DNA from: CAADGN01 sp035443945
GTDB taxonomy: Bacteria; Planctomycetota; Phycisphaerae; Phycisphaerales; UBA1924
Assembly (NCBI GenBank): GCA_035443945.1
Contig: DAOMNQ010000010.1
Span: forward strand, 1-64,000
Direction: 5' to 3'
DNA length: 64,000 bases
Under the pieces are notes generated by a model. The model was not told the DNA's origin, did no database searches, and saw only the letters and a list, made by a program, of their open reading frames with translations. Position numbers and translations under genes: made by a program. Of this stretch, positions 50,943-57,989 are shown piece after piece (position 1 is the stretch's first letter; each line of letters opens with the position of its first letter).

Positions 50943-51105
50943 CGCGGAGTTCCAGGATCTGCTTGCGAACCTCTTGGGCCGCGTCCTTGATCTGCTGCAT
51001 GGACTGTCTCGCCCGTGTGCCCGCCGCCTTGTTCCCGCCTTCGGCCTTCTCGATGTCGTCCTGTGCCTCGGCGACGAGTTTCTTCAGCTGTTCGAATGCT
51101 TCCAC
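50923..51105 (-). CDS. Histone H1-like (Hc1/HctA-type) nucleoid protein
   Basis: The 60-aa helical protein starts at GTG 51105 and contains 'LKKLVAEAQDDIEKAEGGNK', 'AAGTRARQSMQQIK' and 'AAQEVRKQILELRD'. The 'AEGGNKAAGTRAR' core closely resembles the N-terminal half of chlamydial Hc1, and short stand-alone versions are common in Planctomycetes. The Lys-rich DNA-compacting tail of HctA is missing. It overlaps the FabZ-like start by 20 bp. DNA binding is inferred from the family. An open frame extends upstream to 51222 without coding character. Confidence 0.75.
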   Translation of the reverse strand: MEAFEQLKKLVAEAQDDIEKAEGGNKAAGTRARQSMQQIKDAAQEVRKQILELRDAGKPS

Positions 51106-51190
51106 GGCCTCGCGCCCCTGCTGCTGGGCTTCCCGGCGTCGGACGCCGGGTCGCGTGCGTGCGGTTCGACCTCGGACCCCCGAGGATACC

Positions 51191-51210
51191 GGCAGGCCCC
51201 CGGGCCTGCC
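51191..51210. repeat. GGCAGGCCC-CC-GGGCCTGCC hairpin upstream of the Hc1-like gene
   Basis: A perfect 9-bp stem with a 2-nt loop lies in the 160-bp gap between the kinase stop (51268) and the Hc1-like start (51105). It is likely a terminator for the kinase gene or a REP-like element; there is no U-tract. Confidence 0.45.
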
Positions 51211-51267
51211 CGGCCACAGCATACCCCCTCCGCCCCTCCCGCGGGGCCAGAAAAACGCCCCCGACCC

Positions 51268-52281
51268 TCACCGCGCGATCTGCGGCAGGACGCGCTCAAC
51301 GATTCCCAGGGCCGCCGACGCATACGCCGGGGTGCCCTCCTGTCCAGCCACCCCAGGCACGCACGCCGCCATCAGCACCCGACGGATCGACGCAAGGGAT
51401 CCATAATCCCCGTCCGTGCGCAAACCATGCTCCCGCCTGAACTTAGCCAGCACGGAGACCGGCTTGACCCCCTCCAGCCGATCCTCGCGCCCCCAGAACT
51501 GACGCTCCAGGTACACCGCATCCTCTACCCAGCAACCCGGATGCACGAACGCCAGGTCCAGGAGTACGCACGGCCCGGCCCCCTCCCCGGATCCTCGCCG
51601 GCGCATCGCGTTGCCGGGGTGCAGATCGCCGTGGCACCAGGTATCCAGCGGCCTCGCCCGCCACGCCGCCTCCAGCGTCGGCAACGCTCGCTGCACCTTC
51701 TTCAGCGCCTCATTCCACCGCTGAGCCTCCCCCATCTCCACCTCGTGCGTGCGCAGAGCGTCGCGAGAACGCCCGATCAGCGCGCCCCAGTCCCGCTCCG
51801 GCGGCGTGCCGTCAACCGGGCGGGCCTGCTCCGCCAGCGCGTGGAATCGGGCCGCGGTGCGCAGGAGATCCTCGATCCCCGCCCGGTCGATCGCGTGCGC
51901 GAGCGTGTGCCCCTCCAGCCGCTCCATCACGAGCCAGCCGAGATCATACCCGCCGAGCGCTTCGCCCCCCGCCACCACGCGCGGCACCGGGCGCGCGTCG
52001 GCGAGCAACGGGGACCCGCCAGCCTCCACCGTGCCGAGAAGCATCGCCCAACGATGCTCGCGCGGCCCGACCGGGAGTTTCACCACGACCGGCTGGCTAT
52101 TGCCGTCGCTGTCCGTCCATTGGGCGAATCCCGTGGCCGCGCCACCCCGCTGCCAAGTGGATCGGAACCACTCGATCTCGCCTAGACGCCCGCCGCACGC
52201 CTCTCGCAACGCGGGTGCGAGCGCGGCGGCCAGCGTCTGCGGGTCTCCCACCGGGCTGGGGCTGGACGGTCCTCCGCTCAT
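51268..52281 (-). CDS. APH-family phosphotransferase (aminoglycoside/choline-kinase fold)
   Basis: The 337-aa protein has the kinase-like fold. An N-terminal lobe has 'VVVKLPVG' (ATP-site Lys) and 'LVMERLEGHTLAHAI' (hinge). The catalytic loop is 'WCHGDLHPGNAMRR', and the metal-binding Asp is in 'VLLDLAFVHPGCW'. The last motif normally reads 'IDWE', so the Leu-Ala variant is slightly unusual. The substrate is unknown; resistance, thiamine or choline phosphorylation are all possible. ATG 52281 is used; a GTG at 52314 would add 11 residues. It follows rsmA closely on the same strand. Confidence 0.7.
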   Translation of the reverse strand: MSGGPSSPSPVGDPQTLAAALAPALREACGGRLGEIEWFRSTWQRGGAATGFAQWTDSDGNSQPVVVKLPVGPREHRWAMLLGTVEAGGSPLLADARPVPRVVAGGEALGGYDLGWLVMERLEGHTLAHAIDRAGIEDLLRTAARFHALAEQARPVDGTPPERDWGALIGRSRDALRTHEVEMGEAQRWNEALKKVQRALPTLEAAWRARPLDTWCHGDLHPGNAMRRRGSGEGAGPCVLLDLAFVHPGCWVEDAVYLERQFWGREDRLEGVKPVSVLAKFRREHGLRTDGDYGSLASIRRVLMAACVPGVAGQEGTPAYASAALGIVERVLPQIAR

Positions 52282-52324
52282 CGGATCGGCGTGCACTCCC
52301 GAGGCGGCCGACACGCCGCCGACA

Positions 52325-53167
52325 TCACGCTACACGCCCGGCCCCACTACGCACAACCTCCGCCCGAAACAACTCCAGCACCGCACCCGGCGGCAGGCTC
52401 TCCGCCCTGTCCGCGGGCCGAACGCCCTCCGGCCAGGGGAAATCGCGTCCGAGAACCGACCCGATCTGCTTGCGACGCTGGGCGAACACCCGCTGACAGA
52501 AGTCCGCCAACGCACGCCCGTCCAGCGATGGGGCATCGGACCTGCGCTCGACCGCCACCATCGCACTCGTCACCTCAGGGCGCGGCCAGAAACACTCCGG
52601 CCCCAGCGCCGCGATCGTCCGCACGCGCGCGAGCAACGCCGCGACAACCGCCAGCGGCCCGTACGCCTTCGACCCCTCGCACACCGTCAACCGCTCCGCG
52701 ACCTCACGCTGGATCGTCACGAACATCGCGCGGCACTCGGGATGGTCCACCAGCAGCGTGAGCATGAGCGGCGTCGCGCTCCCGTACGGCAGGTTCGCCA
52801 CGAGCGAGAACGGCCGGCCCGCGAGCACGCTCGCCAGCGCGCCGGAGAGCGCTCGCTTGCCGTCAAGACAGTCCCCCTCCACCAGCGTGAAACGCGCCCG
52901 TTCCCCGAGCCGTTCCCGAAGCAACCCCGCCAGCCCCCGGTCCAGTTCGCACGCGACGACCTCGCACCCGCGCGCAAGCAACTCCTCCGTGAGTGTGCCG
53001 GTGCCGGGTCCGACCTCGAGCACGAGATCATCCGCGCCAACGCCCGACACATCGACAAGCCGACGGAGCAGGTTGTGATCGATCAGAAAGTTCTGCCCGA
53101 GCGCATGGCGCGGGGAGAGTCCGTGCGAGGCGAGGAGTTCGCGAATCTCGGAGAGGGTCTGGGGCAC
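52325..53167 (-). CDS. rsmA: 16S rRNA dimethyladenosine transferase RsmA (KsgA)
   Basis: The 280-aa SAM-dependent enzyme dimethylates A1518 and A1519 in helix 45 of 16S rRNA during 30S maturation. 'HALGQNFLIDHNLL' is the N-terminal signature, 'VLEVGPGTGTLTEELL' the SAM-binding loop, 'VACELDRGLA' the acidic strand end and 'LVANLPYGSATPLM' the catalytic NLPY motif. The C-terminal domain is complete. The GTG at 53167 is chosen because the family starts here and a -10-like TATCAT lies 6 nt upstream. Confidence 0.95.
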   Translation of the reverse strand: MPQTLSEIRELLASHGLSPRHALGQNFLIDHNLLRRLVDVSGVGADDLVLEVGPGTGTLTEELLARGCEVVACELDRGLAGLLRERLGERARFTLVEGDCLDGKRALSGALASVLAGRPFSLVANLPYGSATPLMLTLLVDHPECRAMFVTIQREVAERLTVCEGSKAYGPLAVVAALLARVRTIAALGPECFWPRPEVTSAMVAVERRSDAPSLDGRALADFCQRVFAQRRKQIGSVLGRDFPWPEGVRPADRAESLPPGAVLELFRAEVVRSGAGRVA

Positions 53168-53173
53168 CGTTCC

Positions 53174-53179
53174 ATGATA
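53174..53179 (-). promoter_or_regulatory. -10-like TATCAT 6 nt before the rsmA GTG
   Basis: TATCAT is 5/6 to consensus and ends 6 nt upstream of the start codon, which fits a leaderless transcript. Confidence 0.45.
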
Positions 53180-53197
53180 CGAACCCCCGATACGAGC

Positions 53198-53215
53198 CCC
53201 GAGCGGAAGCTCGGG
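53198..53215. repeat. CCCGAGC-GGAA-GCTCGGG palindrome upstream of the RAYT-like gene
   Basis: A perfect 7-bp stem with a GGAA loop. A second smaller hairpin (GTACC-CCTTT-GGTAC) follows near 53229-53243. Together they lie between the divergent rsmA and transposase genes, and may be the left end of the transposon-like unit. Confidence 0.5.
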
Positions 53216-53254
53216 CGAATGGTCCAGTACGTACCCCTTTGGTACGCTCGGGAA

Positions 53255-53743
53255 ATGCCCGCCCCCCTCGCCTACTTCCTGACCTGGACGACCTACGGAA
53301 CTCGCCTCCACGGGGACGCTCGCGGCACCGTTGACCGCGATCACAAACGCCCGGGCACGCCGTTCCTGCCCGCGGACGAGTCCCGCGTCCTCGCGATGCG
53401 CGAGAAGATGTCGCAACCGCCGTACCTCATGGATGAGGACGCGCAGGCCGTCGTGCAGGCGGCGATCCGCGAGCACGCAGAGGTCAAGGGCTGGCGCATC
53501 CTGGCGCTCGCGACTCCCGGCACGCACGTTCATCTCGTCATCGACTGCCGCCGGCCCGGCGTGCCTCTGCCACCTCCGGAGCGGGTCATGCAATCCTTCA
53601 AGTCGTGGGCTACGCGTGCGCTCCGCGCGCACAAACTTGTCGGTCCGAGCCGCCGCGTGTGGACCGATCACGGAAGCACGAGATGGGTCAACAACGCGGA
53701 AGGGCTTCAGGGAGCGTTGGATTACGTGATGTACGGGCAGTAG
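53255..53743 (+). CDS. RAYT/IS200-like HUH transposase (Y1 family)
   Basis: The 162-aa protein has the REP-associated tyrosine transposase architecture: N-terminal strand 'YFLTWTTYGTRLHGD', the HUH motif in 'GTHVHLVIDC' (about residues 89-98), a basic helix 'VMQSFKSWATRALRAHK' and a C-terminal region 'WVNNAEGLQGALDYVMYGQ' with the likely nucleophilic Tyr near the end. Such proteins cleave single-stranded DNA hairpins and mobilise short palindromic repeats. The stop codon TAG lies in the outermost base pairs of a ~135-bp palindrome (53741-53875), so gene and hairpin appear to form one unit. Domesticated in most genomes; activity here is unknown. Confidence 0.85.
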   Translation: MPAPLAYFLTWTTYGTRLHGDARGTVDRDHKRPGTPFLPADESRVLAMREKMSQPPYLMDEDAQAVVQAAIREHAEVKGWRILALATPGTHVHLVIDCRRPGVPLPPPERVMQSFKSWATRALRAHKLVGPSRRVWTDHGSTRWVNNAEGLQGALDYVMYGQ

Positions 53744-53875
53744 AGGCTATCCCGTAACCTCGGAGAACCGATCTCACCACAGAGGCACAGAGAGCACCGA
53801 GGCAGGAATCATTGGTTGTTTTCTCGGTGCCCTCTGTGCCTCTGTGGTGAATCTCGGGTTTCGGGATAGGCTCTA
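53741..53875. mobile_element. Long palindrome at the 3' end of the RAYT-like gene
   Basis: The outer arms TAGAGGCTATCCCG (53741-53754) and CGGGATAGGCTCTA (53862-53875) pair with one mismatch. Imperfect pairing follows (AACC/GGTT region), then the inner arms made of the CACAGAGG repeat (53771-53803 with 53823-53856), leaving a loop of about 20 nt. The first three bases are the transposase stop codon. This is the form expected of a RAYT substrate (hairpin with conserved foot), and the inner arms match the repeats that bound the GxxExxY cassette at 4.3-4.7 kb. Confidence 0.75.
53771..53856. repeat. Inverted pair of CACAGAGG repeats forming the stem of the palindrome
   Basis: Left arm 'CACCACAGAGGCACAGAG' plus 'GCACCGAG' and its reverse complement on the right are nearly identical. 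The left-arm core is also identical to 4261-4277. The intervening 20 bp are AT-rich (loop). Confidence 0.8.
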
Positions 53876-53928
53876 GCCCCCTCCGCTTCCGCGGAGGGCT
53901 CGTACGCACACGAATCGCGTACACGCGC

Positions 53929-54804
53929 TCACCACTCCCCCCCGAGCACCCGCTCCACCGCCCACGCCACGCCGTCCTCGCCGTTCGAGCGCGTGATGCG
54001 CCCCGCCGCGGCCCGCACGTCCGGGATCGCGTTCCCCATCGCCACGCCGAGGCCCGCGCCGCGGATCATGGTCAGGTCGTTCACCTGGTCGCCGATGGCG
54101 CAAATGCGCGAGGCCTCGATGCCGCGCTCGCCCGCCACGTGCCGGATCGCCGACCACTTGTCCGCCCTCGCGTCGAAGAGTTCGAGGATGTGCACCGAGT
54201 CCGCCGCCTTCTCCGCCTCGACCACCGCCGGGAAGTTGTGGTAGCAGACCAGCCCGCCGAACTCGGCCCGCACGACGCCCTCCACGCCCTCGAGCGCGGC
54301 CGGGCGCGCACACGCCCCGACGCGCACCGTGTGGTCCGGGTGCTCATCCTCGTCGATCGAGCGCGCCAGCCGCACGTTCACGCGCATCGTCTCGAACCAC
54401 CACTGCGTCGTCGGGTCCACCGCGTGCTGCTGCTCCCCGGTCACGACGAGGTAGTCGTACCCGGCCGCGTGCCGGTCCTTCAGCACCAGCGCGGCGTGCC
54501 CGTGGTCGAGGATGGCGCCCACCAGGCGCGACGAGAGCGTCGGGTGCATCGGGAACCGGTGCAGCGTCGCCTCGGTGCGCGGGCACGCGATCATCGACCC
54601 GCCCGCCACGACCACCGGCTCCTCCTGCCCGATCGCCCGCAGCGCGAGCTGCGACTCGGCCAGCCCGCGCCCGGTGCAGACCGTGACCGCCATCCCGGCC
54701 TCGCGCGCCCGGGCGATCGCCTCGGCGTTGCGCGCACTGACGCGCCCCGCCGGGTCCAGCAGCGTGCCGTCGAGATCAATCGCGAGCATGTCGTAGCGGC
54801 GCAC
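53929..54804 (-). CDS. Cof-type HAD-superfamily phosphatase
   Basis: The 291-aa protein has HAD motif I 'LAIDLDGTLLD' (residues about 7-17), motif II in 'VTVCTGRG', a type IIB cap in the middle and motifs III/IV with 'DKWSAI' (Lys) and 'CAIGDQVNDLTMIRGAG'. Cof-type enzymes dephosphorylate sugar phosphates, cofactors or nucleotides; the substrate here is unknown. GTG 54804 gives the usual 'RRYDMLAIDLDG' start and has TACCAT 5 nt upstream; the ATG at 54789 is an alternative. It follows the diguanylate cyclase gene on the same strand. Confidence 0.87.
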   Translation of the reverse strand: MRRYDMLAIDLDGTLLDPAGRVSARNAEAIARAREAGMAVTVCTGRGLAESQLALRAIGQEEPVVVAGGSMIACPRTEATLHRFPMHPTLSSRLVGAILDHGHAALVLKDRHAAGYDYLVVTGEQQHAVDPTTQWWFETMRVNVRLARSIDEDEHPDHTVRVGACARPAALEGVEGVVRAEFGGLVCYHNFPAVVEAEKAADSVHILELFDARADKWSAIRHVAGERGIEASRICAIGDQVNDLTMIRGAGLGVAMGNAIPDVRAAAGRITRSNGEDGVAWAVERVLGGEW

Positions 54805-54809
54805 GCCCG

Positions 54810-54815
54810 ATGGTA
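54810..54815 (-). promoter_or_regulatory. -10-like TACCAT 5 nt before the HAD gene GTG
   Basis: A TANNNT element with N5 spacing, one of the putative leaderless signals. The following CGGGCGTGCGC is identical to the sequence around the mnmE GTG at 63833. Confidence 0.35.
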
Positions 54816-54830
54816 GCGGGCGCGCCGCGG

Positions 54831-56186
54831 TCACTCCGGCGAGCCGCCGTCGCGGAGTTTGAGCGCGCCGGGACCCAGCGTGATGACGTTCTTCCCCGCT
54901 CTCTTGCTCTCCAGCGCCAGCCGGTCGGCGCGGTCGAGCAGTTTCTCCGCCGTCGAGCCGTCCCACGGGAACGTCGCAAGCCCGCCGGAGATCGTCAGCG
55001 TGCCCGGCGCCAGACCCGCGAGTTTCGGGAACTGGCACGAGTGAACCTGCCGCTGGAACCGCTGCGCAATGTCGAAGACGGAAGTCGGATGCCTGCTGCC
55101 CGGATCGCGCGGGCCGTGCGGCTCATAGAAGATCACCGCGAACTCGTCGCCCCCGATGCGGCAGACGCGGTCGGTCGGCCGCACGACGCTCGTCAGCATC
55201 CGGACCGTCTCGCGCAGGATCTCGTCCCCCGCGCCGTGCCCGTGCTCGTCGTTGAACCGCTTGAAGTCGTCGATGTCGAACATGAGCACCGTGAGCGAAC
55301 GCCGCGCCTCGCGGGCACGGTCGATCGCCACCGTCAGGAAGCGGTCGAAGTAGCGTCGGTTCCACGCCCCGGTCACCGGGTCGCGGAACGCGGCCTGGCG
55401 CAACTCGCCCAGTTGCGACGACAGGCGCAGCCAAAGCCCCAGCCACGCGGCGTGCGGGTGCAACTCCTCCGCCGTGGCCGATGCGCTCCGCAGCGCGCCC
55501 GCCGGCGCGCCCCCCGCGCCGCCCGGCACAAGCGCAACCGCCCCCGCCGCGTCGCGCTCCGCGCCGGGCGGGATGAACTCGACGTCGGCCCTCCCGGTCC
55601 GATCGCGGATGAGCGTCAGGCCCTCCGCGAGCGCCTCACCGCCGCGCAGCAGCCGCTCGACCATGGGCGCGTCGCCGACGGGCCGCTCCGGGCCGGCCGC
55701 GAGCAGGGCATCGACGATCGGATCGACCGCGCTGTCCTCGCGCGTGCGATCGCGATCGCCGTCGTCCGTGCGCGTCTTCCCGTTCGACGAGACATCGCGC
55801 AGCATCTGTCGGAGCGTCTGCGCGGTTGCCCCGGAATCCACAACGCCGTCGTACAGCCCCGCTTGGGCGCTCCCCGCACCGACCCGGAACACGCGCACGC
55901 ACGGATCGACCAGGCGCAGCCCAGCCAGGAAGTTCGGCAGGTTGTCGCCGCGCGACGCCGAATCGCCGTTCACCGGCGGCTCCGCGTCCGGCGCCACGAC
56001 CACCACCGCCGCGGCCGGGCTGCGGTCGTCGATCGGGTCGCTCAGTTCGCCGATCGCGTCGAGCGGCGTGCGAGCGCGGATGACCTCAATGCCGGGGTCA
56101 AGTCGCAAGCGCGCATCCAGACCAGTCCGGCCGACCAGGATCACTCGCAACTCGGGGGACTCCGGGGCCACCTGCCACTCCCGCAA
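54831..56186 (-). CDS. GGDEF-domain diguanylate cyclase with degenerate receiver-like N-terminus
   Basis: The 451-aa protein ends with a complete GGDEF domain (about residues 270-445): 'DPVTGAWNRRYFDRFL', 'MFDIDDFKRFNDEHGHGAGD' and the active-site loop 'RIGGDEFAVIF'. The RxxD inhibitory site upstream of the active site is not obvious. The first ~120 residues resemble a receiver fold ('LRVILVGRTGLDARL', 'AAAVVVVAPDAEP') but lack a clear phospho-acceptor arrangement. A Gly/Ala-rich linker joins the parts. It makes cyclic di-GMP; the input is unknown. It lies 17 bp downstream of a 182-aa gene that may be its partner. Confidence 0.9.
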   Translation of the reverse strand: MREWQVAPESPELRVILVGRTGLDARLRLDPGIEVIRARTPLDAIGELSDPIDDRSPAAAVVVVAPDAEPPVNGDSASRGDNLPNFLAGLRLVDPCVRVFRVGAGSAQAGLYDGVVDSGATAQTLRQMLRDVSSNGKTRTDDGDRDRTREDSAVDPIVDALLAAGPERPVGDAPMVERLLRGGEALAEGLTLIRDRTGRADVEFIPPGAERDAAGAVALVPGGAGGAPAGALRSASATAEELHPHAAWLGLWLRLSSQLGELRQAAFRDPVTGAWNRRYFDRFLTVAIDRAREARRSLTVLMFDIDDFKRFNDEHGHGAGDEILRETVRMLTSVVRPTDRVCRIGGDEFAVIFYEPHGPRDPGSRHPTSVFDIAQRFQRQVHSCQFPKLAGLAPGTLTISGGLATFPWDGSTAEKLLDRADRLALESKRAGKNVITLGPGALKLRDGGSPE

Positions 56187-56203
56187 TCAACCGGGACGCA
56201 CCC

Positions 56204-56752
56204 TCAGCGACCGCGCCGCGCGTCTCCGGAGGAATCATCGGCCAATAACATCGCCAACTCTTCTTCGGTCAGAAGCGTACGGGCGTTCGGCATCGACTCG
56301 GGATCGGACGCGGATTCCTGCCCGTTCGGCACGGAATGGGCCGCCAAAGGCCCCGCAGGCCCGCCCGACAGCCTCAGCGGAACGCCCGTTCGACGGGGGG
56401 CAGCGCCGGCGACGATCGTCACGGGCCTCGGCTTCGGAACCTCGACCACCGTGAGCGAGTCCGGATCGCCCGCTCGGAAGGCCCAACAGACTGCCGCCGG
56501 CGCGAAACGGACCGCCGCGGCAATCACCCGCTCCCAATCCGGCAGCGTCTCCGGCTCAACCAGCACGAGGACGGGGCGGGCGTGCTCGGTGGCCCCACGT
56601 AACCGCAGCAGGCGGGCAAACGCCGCGTACGGCCCCGTCTCTGCCGTCGGCTCGATCCCGCGCCGACGCAGCGACTGCACCAACGCGCCAGGCGGACGGG
56701 CACGCGGAGCGTGCCAGAGCACACAGACCGGCGATGGACGCAATCCCTCCAT
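56204..56752 (-). CDS. Unknown protein with receiver-like fold, upstream of the diguanylate cyclase
   Basis: The 182-aa protein contains alternating hydrophobic strands and helices ('SPVCVLWHAP', 'ARPVLVLVEPETLPDWERVI', 'AAVCWAFRAGDPDSL'), a pattern similar to the degenerate receiver part of the neighbouring GGDEF protein. The C-terminus is acidic ('TEEELAMLLADDSSGD'). I recognise no known family. It ends 17 bp before the cyclase, suggesting joint expression. TACACT lies 6 nt before the ATG, and the upstream gap to murG contains the GTGGACA repeat (56780-56810). Confidence 0.6.
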   Translation of the reverse strand: MEGLRPSPVCVLWHAPRARPPGALVQSLRRRGIEPTAETGPYAAFARLLRLRGATEHARPVLVLVEPETLPDWERVIAAAVRFAPAAVCWAFRAGDPDSLTVVEVPKPRPVTIVAGAAPRRTGVPLRLSGGPAGPLAAHSVPNGQESASDPESMPNARTLLTEEELAMLLADDSSGDARRGR

Positions 56753-56758
56753 GCCCGC

Positions 56759-56764
56759 AGTGTA
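56759..56764 (-). promoter_or_regulatory. -10-like TACACT 6 nt before the 182-aa gene
   Basis: TACACT, the same hexamer and spacing as upstream of hflX. No Shine-Dalgarno is visible between it and the ATG at 56752. Confidence 0.4.
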
Positions 56765-56779
56765 CGGCAGGCCGACAGC

Positions 56780-56810
56780 GGGACAATGGACAGTGGACAG
56801 TGGACATGAA
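56780..56810 (+). repeat. GTGGACA tandem repeat downstream of murG
   Basis: The units GGGACAAT, GGACAGT, GGACAGT and GGACATG occur in direct tandem. They belong to the same family as the in-frame inserts in ftsW (58932-59030) and rimO (59510-59558). Confidence 0.6.
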
Positions 56811-56826
56811 GACGGCAGAGGAGCGG

Positions 56827-57930
56827 TCAGGACTGGAGCAGGGCCTCGGCGACGCGAGCCGCGCCATCGACCGGGCCGAGGGAGGCGAGGGCGGAAAGCA
56901 TGGCGTTGCGCCGGCCACCGTCGCATAGCAGTTCAGCGAGGGCGATGCCGGCAGTGGTCATGTTCCGTGATGGTTCGATGAGGTCTGCGGCGATCACCGC
57001 TGCGCCAGCGCGTTCCAGCGGCTCGGCGTTGTGACGCTGGTGCTGATCGCGGTGGTACGGGAACGGCATAAAGACGGTCGGTACGCGGTTCGCCCAGGCC
57101 TCGGCGACCGTGCCCGCGCCCGCCCGCGCAACCGCAAGATCCGCCGCACCCCACGCCACGCCCATCGGATTGATGAAGTCCACGACCCGCGCCGAAACGC
57201 CGGCCTGCGCGTAGGCCTCGCGCACCGCGTCGGAATCCTTCGGGCCTGTCTGGTGCAGAACCTGCCACCCGGCGAGGTCGCCCGCATGTTGGCGCACGAA
57301 CTCCGCCATGAACAGGTTGACGCTGCTCGCCCCCTGGCTCGCTCCCGTCACGAGCAGCGTGGGCCGTGCAGGATCCAACCCCAGCGCACGCCGGCACGAC
57401 ACGGCATCGCCGGGGGCAAGCGCGACCTTGCGAACCACGGGCGAGATCGAAGCCCACCCGGCCCGCGCCTCGCGCCCCGCGTTCAGCACCTGCCCGGCGT
57501 GACGCGCCAGCCACCGGTTCGCCTTCCCCGGCGGCGTGTCGAGGTTCAGCAGCGCCACCGGGCAGCGCTCGGCCCGCGCCGCCTGAACCGCCGGTGCACT
57601 CACGAACCCGCCCGTGGAGAGGACGCGAACGCTGCCGCACTCGTCTCGCAGTCGGCGGATCGCGGCGCGCGAGGCTCGCACGGACCGACCCCACGAACCA
57701 ATGAACCTCACCATCGCGACGGGTCGCATCGCCGGCGTGGCGATGGGCAGCGGCACGAACTCGACGCCCTCCCCCTCCAGGATCGACCGATCCACGGCCC
57801 GCGACGAGCAGAGAAAGACCGCCCGCACGTCGTCGCCCGTCCGCTCTCGCAGCCGCTCGAGCACAGCGAGCGACGGGTACAGGTGCCCGCCCGTTCCCCC
57901 CCCCGCGAAGATGAAGCCGGGCACGTTCAT
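56827..57930 (-). CDS. murG: UDP-GlcNAc:lipid I N-acetylglucosaminyltransferase MurG
   Basis: The 367-aa GT-B enzyme converts lipid I to lipid II at the inner face of the cytoplasmic membrane. The N-terminal Gly-rich loop 'FAGGGTGGHLYPSLAV', 'STGGFVSAPAV', the second Gly-rich 'VTGASQGASSVN' and the donor-site 'ARAGAGTVAEAW' and 'PFPYHRDQHQRHNAEPL' (shown for the H-Q-N-A signature) are all present. It follows ftsW by 41 bp on the same strand, consistent with joint expression in septal or wall synthesis. Confidence 0.95.
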   Translation of the reverse strand: MNVPGFIFAGGGTGGHLYPSLAVLERLRERTGDDVRAVFLCSSRAVDRSILEGEGVEFVPLPIATPAMRPVAMVRFIGSWGRSVRASRAAIRRLRDECGSVRVLSTGGFVSAPAVQAARAERCPVALLNLDTPPGKANRWLARHAGQVLNAGREARAGWASISPVVRKVALAPGDAVSCRRALGLDPARPTLLVTGASQGASSVNLFMAEFVRQHAGDLAGWQVLHQTGPKDSDAVREAYAQAGVSARVVDFINPMGVAWGAADLAVARAGAGTVAEAWANRVPTVFMPFPYHRDQHQRHNAEPLERAGAAVIAADLIEPSRNMTTAGIALAELLCDGGRRNAMLSALASLGPVDGAARVAEALLQS

Positions 57931-57951
57931 GCTGCGGATTGAATGGGAGCA

Positions 57952-57989
57952 GGGATCGAGGGATCAAGGCATCAGGGCATCGAGGGAAC
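57952..57989 (+). repeat. GGCATCGAGG-type repeat covering the ftsW stop codon
   Basis: The units GGGATCGAG, GGATCAAG, GGCATCAG and GGCATCGAG overlap the last codons of ftsW and the ftsW-murG gap. The repeat, read on the minus strand, supplies the ftsW end 'VPSMP' and its TGA. Related to 1007-1044 and 5021-5055. Confidence 0.6.

Noticed and set aside
53771..53856. CRISPR array
   Set aside because: Only two repeat arms in inverted orientation with one loop; no regularly spaced direct repeats or cas genes anywhere in the window.
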